DNA of 38,784 bases from DATJGF01 sp035495315. GTDB taxonomy: Bacteria > Verrucomicrobiota > Verrucomicrobiia > Limisphaerales > UBA8199. Numbering within the stretch: position 1 is the stretch's first letter; every line of letters begins with the position of its first letter. The position numbers were made by a program, and so were the translations under genes. This document shows positions 24,804 through 31,902 of the stretch, one piece after another. Below the pieces are notes generated by a model. That model was not told the origin of the DNA. It saw only the letters and a program-made list of their open reading frames with translations, and made no database searches. The stretch spans positions 1 through 38,784 of the forward strand of contig DATJGF010000011.1 in NCBI GenBank assembly GCA_035495315.1, written 5' to 3'.

Positions 24804-26057
24804 ATGACAGACCCGGTAACTGAACAGGTCCGCCAGTCCGTCGAGGCGGTGTATCGCGCCGATTCACGCCGCATCCTGGCGACCCTGATCCGGTTGCTCG
24901 GTGATTTCGATTTGGCCGAGGACGCCCTGCACGATGCGTTTACGGCAGCGCTGGAACGTTGGCCAACCGATGGTATGCCCGCCAATCCCGCTGCGTGGCT
25001 GATCTCAACCGGGCGGTTCAAAGCAATTGACATTATCCGACGCCGCGCGCGCTTTGACGCGTCGCAATCGGCAATCGCCGAACAGCTCGAGTCGACCAGC
25101 AGCGAACCGGTTATCAACGACGAGTCGGGCGTGCCGGACGACCGATTGCGGCTGATTTTCACGTGTTGTCATCCGGCGCTGGCACCGGAGGCGCGCGTCG
25201 CGCTGACCTTGCGCGAGGTGTGCGGGCTGACTACTGAGGAGATCGCGCGAGCCTTTCTGACCGCGCCGCCGACGCTGGCGCAGCGCATTGTCCGCGCCAA
25301 AGCGAAGATCCGTGATGCGAAGATCCCGTACCAGGTGCCGGAACCGGCGGATCTGCCGGAGCGATTGGACGCGGTGCTGCAGGTAATTTACCTGGCATTC
25401 AACGAGGGGTACTCGGCATCGGCTGGGGCGTCGGTAACGCGGGCCGATCTTTCGGGTGAGGCCATCCGGCTGGGGCGCCTCCTGGCCGAGTTACTGCCGG
25501 AACCCGAAGTGCTGGGACTTCTCGCGCTGATGTTGCTGCAGGAATCCCGCCGCCTTGCCCGAAGTTCCCCCACCGGGGATCTGATTCTCCTCGAAGATCA
25601 GGACCGCACACTCTGGAACCAGGCGCATATCGAGGAAGGCCTTCTGTTGATTGAGCGGGCTTTCGCTTCGCCCGGTTTCGGTTCGTACGCAATTCAGGCG
25701 GCGATCGCGTCGGTGCACGCCCAGGCACCGCACGCTTCAGCAACAGATTGGGGACGAATTGCGGCGCTTTACGATTTGCTGCGCCAGGTTCAGCCCTCGC
25801 CAGTAGTCGAACTGAACCGTGCCGTGGCCGTCGCGATGCGGGACGGCCCGCAAGCCGGTTTGGCTTTGATCGATGACATTTTGGCACGGGGCGACTTGAC
25901 CGATTATTACCTCGCCCACTCGGCCCGGGCCGACCTCTGCCGCCGGCTCGGTCGCAATGCCGATGCCCGCGCGGCCTACCAACGCGCCCTGACGCTTACT
26001 CAGCAGGAGCCTGAAAGGCGTTTTCTCGAGCGCCGGCTGCAGGAACTTCCACAGTAG
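24804..26057 (+). CDS. ECF42-type RNA polymerase sigma factor with C-terminal domain
   Basis: A 417-residue extracytoplasmic-function sigma factor. Region 2 is at about 10-85 (ILATLIRLLGDFDLAEDALH, PAAWLISTGRFKAIDIIRRR). Region 4 is at about 120-180 (CCHPALAPEARVALTLREVC, LTTEEIARAFLTAPPTLAQR). A long C-terminal domain of about 230 residues follows, containing LIYLAFNEGY-like and LNRAVAV blocks and ending in a TPR-like segment (ADARAAYQRALTL). This architecture is that of group ECF42, which lacks an anti-sigma factor and is typically encoded beside DGPF/YCII proteins, as here. The C-terminal domain is thought to be needed for activity. The frame is open to 24630, but the ATG at 24804 gives the family length. 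Confidence 0.92.
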   Translation: MTDPVTEQVRQSVEAVYRADSRRILATLIRLLGDFDLAEDALHDAFTAALERWPTDGMPANPAAWLISTGRFKAIDIIRRRARFDASQSAIAEQLESTSSEPVINDESGVPDDRLRLIFTCCHPALAPEARVALTLREVCGLTTEEIARAFLTAPPTLAQRIVRAKAKIRDAKIPYQVPEPADLPERLDAVLQVIYLAFNEGYSASAGASVTRADLSGEAIRLGRLLAELLPEPEVLGLLALMLLQESRRLARSSPTGDLILLEDQDRTLWNQAHIEEGLLLIERAFASPGFGSYAIQAAIASVHAQAPHASATDWGRIAALYDLLRQVQPSPVVELNRAVAVAMRDGPQAGLALIDDILARGDLTDYYLAHSARADLCRRLGRNADARAAYQRALTLTQQEPERRFLERRLQELPQ

Positions 26058-26080
26058 GGCGGCCCCGAATCGTCCTCGTC

Positions 26081-26120
26081 CTTCGTCCTCGAAAATTCAG
26101 AAAGATCGAGGACGAGGACG
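26081..26120. terminator. Hairpin after the sigma factor gene
   Basis: CGTCCTCGTCC (26081-26091) pairs with GGACGAGGACG (26110-26120), with more pairing possible inside (TCCTCGA with TCGAGGA). A short AAAA follows on the plus strand and TTT-rich DNA on the other strand is weak, so intrinsic termination is plausible but not strong. Confidence 0.45.
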
Positions 26121-26193
26121 AAAATGATAAAACCGCCATCCCAACAAACCCGCAGCAACGTCGAAAATGATTTTTAAATCTTTTTCGGGCGGT

Positions 26194-26220
26194 TGTCGAA
26201 TTGGGGAATCGCCGAACGAC
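26194..26220 (+). promoter_or_regulatory. Predicted ECF42-dependent promoter
   Basis: TGTCGA (26194-26199), a 17-base spacer, then CGAC (26217-26220). This fits the reported ECF42 target pattern (TGTCGA at -35, CG(A/T)C-like at -10, from memory). It lies 165 bases upstream of the DGPF/YCII gene and within the only large gap of the island, so it probably drives the operon 26386-29253. Confidence 0.7.
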
Positions 26221-26385
26221 TACAGGATGAAAACAGTTAAATCACTGTTAAGAATTAGAAAATTAGAACTGGATTGATGGACTTTTGGCCGCGGTTGGTC
26301 TTTATTGGCGTAAATCACACAGACGCTGAAAAGCAGCCGGACCAGCGAAAAAACAACAAACTGCAACACGAAAGGAAAGAGAGTC

Positions 26386-26799
26386 ATGAGCACGCAGAAC
26401 GCAAAAGCAGGGTATATGCTGTTATTCCGAGGCAATGATTGGGCGAAAGATTTGTCGCCTGAGCAACGCGACCAGGTATCAAAGGAATGGATGGGCTGGT
26501 TCGAAAGACTGGGGCGGCAGGGCAAAGTGACTGCCGGGAACCCATTGGAACCGACCGGTAAAATTGTGACCGGCAAGGGCGGTCGGGTCGTAGCGGACGG
26601 CCCGTTTGCGGAATCCAAAGAGGCTATCGGGGGCTACTTCCTGTTGCGGGTGGACACGCTGGATGAAGCGGTGGCCATCGCCAAAGAATGTCCCGGGCTG
26701 ACGTATGGTGCCGAGGTTGAGGTCCGTCCGGTCGCGGACGAATGCCCGATGCGCAAAGAGGCGATGGCGGAAGCGCAGCTGGCAGCAGCCGGCTCCTGA
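26386..26799 (+). CDS. YCII-related DGPF-domain protein
   Basis: A 137-residue alpha/beta protein of the YCII/DGPF family. The name-giving motif is at 71-74 within ADGPFAESKEAIGGYFLL, and the N-terminus GYMLLFRGNDW matches the family's first strand. Proteins of this family are the most common targets of ECF42 sigma factors; their biochemical role is unknown. It is preceded by AAAGGAAAGAG as a good ribosome binding site and by the candidate ECF42 promoter. It is the first gene of a five-gene run. Confidence 0.92.
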   Translation: MSTQNAKAGYMLLFRGNDWAKDLSPEQRDQVSKEWMGWFERLGRQGKVTAGNPLEPTGKIVTGKGGRVVADGPFAESKEAIGGYFLLRVDTLDEAVAIAKECPGLTYGAEVEVRPVADECPMRKEAMAEAQLAAAGS

Positions 26800-26934
26800 A
26801 CAGATGGAATACGCGGCGTTTGGGGGCGGACCCTCGCGGAGGAGAAGTGGGAGTCCAAAGTGGCCTCGTGGAGCTCGGCCTTACGGGCGAGCCAGGCTCG
26901 CGTCCAATTAATTCAACAAACAAATTCTTTGTCT

Positions 26935-27378
26935 ATGAGCACTAAGAGTATTAACGGTCTGCAACCGTATTTGAATTTTAACGGCCGCTGTGAGGAGGCG
27001 CTCGACTTTTACCGAAGCGCACTCGGGGCCGAAGTCGGCGTGTTGATGCGCTACAAAGACAGTCCTGAGCCACCTCAACCGGGAATGTGCCCGGTGGGTT
27101 CGGAAAACAAAGTGATGCACTCCAGTTTTCGCGTGGGAAACACCGAGCTGATGGCCTCCGATTGCCGGTGCGAAGGGCAGCCAATCTTCCAGGGCATTTC
27201 GCTGGCGTTGACAGTTGCCGACGCGGGCGAAGCGGACCGCCTGTACAATGCATTGGCTAAAGACGGCCAAGTGCATATGCCCTTGAGCAAAACTTTCTTT
27301 TCGCCGCGGTTTGGTGTGGCGGCGGATCGATTTGGACTGACGTGGATGATCTACGTCGCCCCGCGATCAGTCATGTAA
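26935..27378 (+). CDS. VOC family protein, PhnB-like
   Basis: A 147-residue vicinal-oxygen-chelate fold protein. It has INGLQPYLNFNGRCEEALDF at the start, HSSFRVGNTELMASD in the middle, ALTVADAGEADRLYNALA, and the terminal FGVAADRFGLTWMIYV typical of PhnB-like glyoxalase-fold proteins. Such proteins bind small molecules or metals; no substrate can be named. The ATG at 26935 gives the family N-terminus, and the open frame upstream is not conserved-looking. It follows the DGPF gene by 135 bases and precedes another VOC gene by 10 bases. Confidence 0.9.
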   Translation: MSTKSINGLQPYLNFNGRCEEALDFYRSALGAEVGVLMRYKDSPEPPQPGMCPVGSENKVMHSSFRVGNTELMASDCRCEGQPIFQGISLALTVADAGEADRLYNALAKDGQVHMPLSKTFFSPRFGVAADRFGLTWMIYVAPRSVM

Positions 27379-27388
27379 CCAAGCACCT

Positions 27389-27793
27389 ATGAAAACAAAA
27401 CGCAAAAAAACAAGCGCACCGCCGGCAAGTATTGTCTGGTTCGAAATTGCAGCGGACAATCCCGAACGAGCAAAGAAGTTTTATTCGAAACTTTTTGGCT
27501 GGAAAATTAAAAAGATGCCGGGGTCCATGTCGATGCCTTACTGGCTGATTGACACCGGCGGTGCCGATGCGAGTCCCGACGGCGGAATGATGCCACGCCA
27601 ATCTCCACAACAGAGCGTCACGAATTATGTGATAGTGGCTTCAGTCGAAAAGGCGGCGGCGAAGGTCGAACAGCTCGGCGGTAAAATCATCAGGCCAAAA
27701 GCGCCCGTTCCACAGATGGGCTACTTCGTCGTGTGCCAGGACACTGAAAACAACGTGTTCGCGTTGTGGGAACGAGACGTAAAAGCAAAGTAA
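27389..27793 (+). CDS. VOC family (glyoxalase/bleomycin-resistance-like) protein
   Basis: A 134-residue protein with one VOC module pair. After a Lys-rich start it has SIVWFEIAADNPERAKKFYS and LFGWKIKKM, then VEKAAAKVEQLGGKIIRPKA and YFVVCQDTENNVFALWE. The terminal Glu of ALWE is at the usual metal-ligand position. It differs from the PhnB-like neighbour, so it is not a simple duplicate. Likely cytoplasmic; substrate unknown. It is 10 bases after the previous stop and 9 bases before the next start, which makes this a true operon. Confidence 0.9.
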   Translation: MKTKRKKTSAPPASIVWFEIAADNPERAKKFYSKLFGWKIKKMPGSMSMPYWLIDTGGADASPDGGMMPRQSPQQSVTNYVIVASVEKAAAKVEQLGGKIIRPKAPVPQMGYFVVCQDTENNVFALWERDVKAK

Positions 27794-27802
27794 GGGAAAA
27801 AC

Positions 27803-28963
27803 ATGAGCAGAGTTCGATTATTGGTCGGCACGCGAAAAGGGGCGTTCGTCATTACGTCGGATGGGAAGCGTCAAAATTGGGAAATTAATGGCCCACACTT
27901 TGCCGGTTGGGAGATGTATCATCTAAAGGGTTCGCCGGTGGACCCCAACCGAATCTACGCGTCGCAAACCAGCGGCTGGTTTGGCCAGATCATCCAACGC
28001 TCCGATGACGGTGGCAAAACCTGGAACCCGCCGGGAGGCGGACCCACTACCACTCCTGAGGGAATGCCGCAGGGCGAGAGCAACAAATTCGTCTACGAAG
28101 GCGAGGTTGGCACGCACAAATGGTACGATGGAACGCAGCATCCGTGGGAATTCAAGCGCGTCTGGCATTTGGAACCCTCGCTGACCGAGCCTGACACAGT
28201 TTATGCCGGCGTGGAAGACGCAGCCTTGTTCCAATCAACCGATGGCGGCAAAACCTGGAAGGAATTTCCCGCGTTACGCCACGCCAAAGGCCACCTCTGG
28301 CAACCGGGGGCCGGCGGGATGGGATTGCACACGATTCTGCTGGACCCGACTAATCCGAAGCGGATTTATATTGCGATCTCAGCGGCGGGCGCGTTTCGCA
28401 CCGATGATGGCGGCGAAACCTGGCGGCCGGTCAATTCCGGCCTCAAATCACAGTACCAACTCCCCGATCCGGACGCCGAGGTTGGCCATTGTGTTCATCG
28501 CATTGCATTGCATCCCTCAAGACCTGGAGTGCTGTTCATGCAAAAACACTGGGACGTGATGCGCAGCGACAATGCCGGTGACTCCTGGCATGAGGTCAGC
28601 GGGAACCTGCCTTCTGATTTCGGTTTCCCGATCGACGTTCATGCACATGAGCCTGAGACGGTTTTCGTCGTACCAATCAAAAGCGACGGAGAGCATTTCC
28701 CGCCGGAAGGCAAGCTGCGGGTTTATCGCAGCCGGACCGGCGGCAATGACTGGGAGCCACTCACCAAAGGTCTGCCGCAAAAGGATTGCTATGTGAACGT
28801 GCTGCGCGACTCGATGTCGGTTGACCGCCTCGAACCGTGTGGCGTGTACTTCGGCACGACCGGCGGCCAGGTCTATGGCTCGGCCGACGGGGGCGAAACC
28901 TGGAACGCCATTGTTCGGGATCTGCCGGCGGTTCTGTCAGTGGAAGCGCAGACGTTGCCATGA
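27803..28963 (+). CDS. BNR-repeat beta-propeller protein (sialidase/sortilin-like)
   Basis: A 386-residue beta-propeller without a signal peptide. At least six Asp-box repeats of the form SxDxGxxW are visible: RSDDGGKTWN, QSTDGGKTWK, RTDDGGETWR, RSDNAGDSWH, RSRTGGNDWE and GSADGGETWN, near residues 70, 150, 205, 256, 312 and 366. The start RVRLLVGTRKGAFV is typical of the WD40/YVTN/BNR-like proteins found with small MoaD-like genes in other phyla (from memory). Catalytic sialidase residues are not evident, so it is more likely a binding or scaffold propeller. Its stop overlaps the next start as ATGA. Confidence 0.9.
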   Translation: MSRVRLLVGTRKGAFVITSDGKRQNWEINGPHFAGWEMYHLKGSPVDPNRIYASQTSGWFGQIIQRSDDGGKTWNPPGGGPTTTPEGMPQGESNKFVYEGEVGTHKWYDGTQHPWEFKRVWHLEPSLTEPDTVYAGVEDAALFQSTDGGKTWKEFPALRHAKGHLWQPGAGGMGLHTILLDPTNPKRIYIAISAAGAFRTDDGGETWRPVNSGLKSQYQLPDPDAEVGHCVHRIALHPSRPGVLFMQKHWDVMRSDNAGDSWHEVSGNLPSDFGFPIDVHAHEPETVFVVPIKSDGEHFPPEGKLRVYRSRTGGNDWEPLTKGLPQKDCYVNVLRDSMSVDRLEPCGVYFGTTGGQVYGSADGGETWNAIVRDLPAVLSVEAQTLP

Positions 28964-29253
28964 TCCGAGTCGTGCTTCCTGTTCATCTGCGGACCTTGGC
29001 GCAAGTCGGCGGGGAAGTGCAACTTCAGCCGCAACACCCGACTTTGGGCTCGACGCTGGACGCCCTGGAAGCGGCCTATCCCGTTCTTCGCGGCACTATC
29101 CGCGATCACGTCACGCTGCGGCGCCGGCCATTCGTGCGGTTTTTCGCGTGTGAGCAAGATCTGTCACTCGAACCCGCCGAAACGCGGTTACCCGAGCTGG
29201 TAGTTAAAGGTGCTGAACCGTTCTTGATAATCGGAGCCCTGGCGGGAGGGTGA
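28960..29253 (+). CDS. MoaD/ThiS-like ubiquitin-fold protein ending in Gly-Gly
   Basis: A 97-residue beta-grasp protein. It has VVLPVHLRTLAQVGGEVQLQ at the start, TLGSTLDALEAAYPVLRGTI in the middle, and ends in IIGALAGG. A free C-terminal Gly-Gly is required for adenylation and thiocarboxylation of sulfur carriers, so the protein looks functional as a carrier or a ubiquitin-like tag. No E1-like MoeB gene and no other molybdopterin genes are in the window. It overlaps the BNR gene by four bases (ATGA), so it is co-translated with it and closes the ECF42 operon. Confidence 0.88.
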   Translation: MIRVVLPVHLRTLAQVGGEVQLQPQHPTLGSTLDALEAAYPVLRGTIRDHVTLRRRPFVRFFACEQDLSLEPAETRLPELVVKGAEPFLIIGALAGG

Positions 29254-29264
29254 GGGAAAATCCC

Positions 29265-29306
29265 AAGTCCGAAATCCGAATCTGAAATCTGAAATCTGAA
29301 ATCAAA
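29265..29306. repeat. Heptanucleotide tandem repeat, AATCTGA type
   Basis: Six 7-base units (AAGTCCG, AAATCCG, three copies of AATCTGA, AATCAAA) directly downstream of the MoaD-like gene. Confidence 0.82.
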
Positions 29307-29392
29307 GTTGGAGACGGTCAGTTGCTATTCGTCGACTCCTTTAGAGGGATGTAAGTTGACGGTAGCCCGTTTTGTGCGGTCCGGTCATTTCC

Positions 29393-29417
29393 CCCTCTCC
29401 TCCTCTGGAGGAGAGGG
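29393..29417. terminator. Perfect 11-bp hairpin between convergent genes
   Basis: CCCTCTCCTCC (29393-29403) and GGAGGAGAGGG (29407-29417) flank a TCT loop. It lies between the ECF42 operon and the convergent HMA gene. There is no long T-run, so it may be a palindromic repeat and not an intrinsic terminator. Confidence 0.5.
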
Positions 29418-29469
29418 TTGGGAGAGGAGGCCACACTTTTATTGAAACTGCTCCTAGCCTTTTGACTTG

Positions 29470-29497
29470 TTTCGAATTTCGAGTTTCGGATTCCGGA
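29470..29497. repeat. Heptanucleotide tandem repeat, TTTCGGA type
   Basis: Four 7-base units (TTTCGAA, TTTCGAG, TTTCGGA, TTCCGGA) just downstream of the HMA gene on its 3' side. Confidence 0.72.
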
Positions 29498-29519
29498 TTT
29501 CTTCTACGGACGATTTGTG

Positions 29520-29786
29520 CTACGGCACGGGCGCGGGCACAGGCTTGTAACCGCTCTTGAGCAGCGCGTCGTGCATCGTAGGGACGTCAACCAGCGATCC
29601 ATCAAAGGTTACTCGGGCGAGCGCCTCTGCTCGATCAACTTTGAGGTCCTTTATTCCCTGCAAACCGCGCAGGGCGCGTTCGACCTTGCGCACACAATTG
29701 TCACAGGTCATGCCGGCAATACCAATGGTGACGGTCTGAGTTACTCGTTCGTCTCGCGGCAAATTAGCAATATTGGTCTTGTCCAT
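29520..29786 (-). CDS. Heavy-metal-associated (HMA) domain protein
   Basis: An 88-residue single HMA domain, a ferredoxin-like fold that binds Cu(I), Zn or similar ions. The metal motif is GMTCDNC with Cys28 and Cys31. VRKVERALRGLQGIKDLKVD follows, and the protein ends in a Lys-Ser-Gly-Tyr segment and a Pro/Ala/Val tail. An ATG eight codons upstream (29810) is possible, but the ATG at 29786 has AAGGTG 6 bases before it. It may be a copper chaperone; no P-type ATPase is nearby. It lies 63 bases after the M28 peptidase gene on the same strand. Confidence 0.88.
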   Translation of the reverse strand: MDKTNIANLPRDERVTQTVTIGIAGMTCDNCVRKVERALRGLQGIKDLKVDRAEALARVTFDGSLVDVPTMHDALLKSGYKPVPAPVP

Positions 29787-29849
29787 ATTTTTCACCTTCG
29801 CATCGATCATTCAAATAGGCAACGAACTCGGAAGCCCGCCGGTCGCGCC

Positions 29850-31175
29850 CTACCTTTTGGGAGCGGTCAAATCAAACAATTCTTTGCCCATGCGGGCGGT
29901 TTCCTTGCGTTGTTCGGGCGCCAATCCCCTGGAGAACGGCCAGCGCGATTGTTTGGCCAACGTCGTAGTAACACCGCTGACGGCGCGGACGACGCGCGCA
30001 AGCTCATCGACCGAAATATTGCTGAGGTCGTCCTGGGCGCTGTGATGTTGCCAGCGCATTCCGCTATCCATATTCGGCCGCATCAACGTCACCGACGGGA
30101 TGCCAAAGATCGAAAATGGGAAATGATCCGCGAACGGCATCGGCGCGGACTTTTCCACGACATCGAGCCCGCCTTCTGCGAGTTGCGTCACCAGCCATGA
30201 GCCAAATCCTTTGACTCCAGCCCGCAGCAACCAATGGTGGCCGAGGGGCGAAGAAACACTGTCCAGATTTAACACAGCGCCTATCGAGCGCATCTCCTCG
30301 CGGTGATCGGCGGCGTATCTGGCAGCTCCAACCGAGAGTTGCTCCTCGGCGCCAAAGGAGATGAAACGGACTGTTCGCAAGGGCTTGCTGTCCGCCAATA
30401 AAGCACCGATCTCCAGCAGCCCGACCACACCCGATGCGTTGTCGTCGGCTCCGGTGTTATTGCATTGCGTATCGTGATGAGCGCCCAACAGCACTAAAGG
30501 TAAATCAGGCCGGCGGCCGGGAATTTCACCTACGAGATTTTGGGCGTGACTTTGCTCAAGTTTAACGAAAATCGACGCACGGGCCCGCGTTGCGCCGGCT
30601 TTCCTTAGCGTCCACGCCATTCGGAACGGGATGGTGACTGTGGGCGGCATGCCGTAACGCCGGACCCAGACAGGGTAAACCCCGTCATCTTTTACCCACT
30701 CGAAGGGGAGACGATCATCGACATGAATGACGACGGCGGGCCGGCTTTTGACCAGGCGCTCGTGGAGATCCGCCCGGGTTGGCATCGGGCCGAACAAGAC
30801 GACCACCTTGCCGCGAAGCCCCGCCCCGATTAGCCGCTCAGCCTGCTCCGGCATCTCCACCCAAACCAGCTCGCCTTCAATTGGACCGCCGCCTGGAAGG
30901 CCAGGTGAACCGGCAAGGACTCGCGCCGGCACTGATTCGAGGTGTGCCTGTCCGATGGCAATCTCGGCGCGAGCCTTAGCGACCGACGTACAGGGGAAGG
31001 TTTCTCCATGCACGTTTTGCAGGCCGAGCAGTCGAAATTGCTCGAGAATATAAGCTGCTGCAGCGTGATCTCCGGCGCTCCCTGCCCGCCGCTCGCCGAT
31101 GTATTGGCACAGCTGAGACCAATAGCCTGTCATGCGCGCCACCGATACTCCCCTGCCGTTTTGTTCAGATTTCAT
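29850..31175 (-). CDS. M28 family zinc aminopeptidase-like protein
   Basis: A 441-residue peptidase with an inserted PA-like domain (about 85-190). Metal site residues of the co-catalytic dizinc centre are visible: LLGAHHDT (His233, Asp235), TGADDNASG (Asp pair 244-245), SFGAEEQ (general base and ligand Glu277/Glu278), LNLDS (Asp305) and WQHHSAQDD near residue 383. All key residues are present, so it should be active, probably removing N-terminal amino acids. No clear signal peptide was seen, though relatives are often exported. The start at 31175 gives MKSEQNG; an internal Met at residue 15 (MTGYWSQL) is an alternative. Confidence 0.9.
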   Translation of the reverse strand: MKSEQNGRGVSVARMTGYWSQLCQYIGERRAGSAGDHAAAAYILEQFRLLGLQNVHGETFPCTSVAKARAEIAIGQAHLESVPARVLAGSPGLPGGGPIEGELVWVEMPEQAERLIGAGLRGKVVVLFGPMPTRADLHERLVKSRPAVVIHVDDRLPFEWVKDDGVYPVWVRRYGMPPTVTIPFRMAWTLRKAGATRARASIFVKLEQSHAQNLVGEIPGRRPDLPLVLLGAHHDTQCNNTGADDNASGVVGLLEIGALLADSKPLRTVRFISFGAEEQLSVGAARYAADHREEMRSIGAVLNLDSVSSPLGHHWLLRAGVKGFGSWLVTQLAEGGLDVVEKSAPMPFADHFPFSIFGIPSVTLMRPNMDSGMRWQHHSAQDDLSNISVDELARVVRAVSGVTTTLAKQSRWPFSRGLAPEQRKETARMGKELFDLTAPKR

Positions 31176-31339
31176 AGTTCTTATAATGGTTGTAAAAGAT
31201 GCCTAATATTTTTTCTTATAATTTTCGACACCCATTGCACATTTGGATTTTGTCGAGAATATTGCTTGAGATAAGAGGCGAGTTACACGCGGCTCGAGCC
31301 TCCGGGAACTGGGGTTTTGGCTGTGTTTGTTGTCTGCTT

Positions 31340-31792
31340 ATGAAAGTTAGCAAAAGCGGGTCGCGTGTGCTTTGGTATGAGTGCTTCGGTTTCGGCTTGA
31401 TCCTTCTTCTCTCCTGGCTGAATCGGCTGGTTGATTTACCCCACCTGTTTACCGACGGAGAAACACATTTAGGCAAGTGGCGCGACAGTTTCATCGAAAC
31501 ATTCCTGATACTGCTGATTTGGGCCTTCGTTCACTCGCTGACAAAGCGCCTTGTCGAACGATTGCATTACCTGGAAGGGATGCTAAGGATTTGTGCCTGG
31601 TGCCGCAAGGTCGGGCATGATGACCGCTGGATGCGCCTGGAAGATTACCTAGCCGAGGACTTCAAGATCGATACCACTCACGGTGTCTGCCCGGAATGCC
31701 TGAAAAAGCTGGAGCACGACACCAAAAAGTTCTATCGGTCCGAGGTCAAGCATCCACCGACTGAGCAACACACGCCTAGCGCAGCCCAGTGA
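31340..31792 (+). CDS. Membrane protein with CAWC/CPEC zinc-ribbon-like tail
   Basis: A 150-residue protein with two hydrophobic segments (about residues 13-28 and 55-74), then a coiled linker and a Cys4 module: ICAWC, RWMRLEDYL, and THGVCPECLKKL. The CxxC...CPxC module recalls the small domain often appended to PAS/sensor proteins (from memory), where the cysteines probably bind a metal. There is no kinase or receiver domain here. The ATG at 31340 is preferred; an upstream in-frame ATG at 31199 would add a Cys-rich non-family stretch. It is divergent from the M28 gene. Confidence 0.72.
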   Translation: MKVSKSGSRVLWYECFGFGLILLLSWLNRLVDLPHLFTDGETHLGKWRDSFIETFLILLIWAFVHSLTKRLVERLHYLEGMLRICAWCRKVGHDDRWMRLEDYLAEDFKIDTTHGVCPECLKKLEHDTKKFYRSEVKHPPTEQHTPSAAQ

Positions 31793-31902
31793 TTCAGGGC
31801 GGCATTGGGAACGCCGGGCTCCTGCGAGGCCCCAAAATCCCCCAAATATTTCGGCCGCGCGGAGCTCGAGCTTCGAAGGAAAGCGTTTGGGGAACGACCC
31901 GC

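Noticed and set aside
5855..29497. CRISPR array interpretation of the tandem repeats
   Set aside because: The units are 7 bases with no spacers, and no cas genes are present.
29517..30200. 227-codon ORF on the plus strand
   Set aside because: It is antisense to the HMA and M28 genes, which have complete metal-binding motifs.
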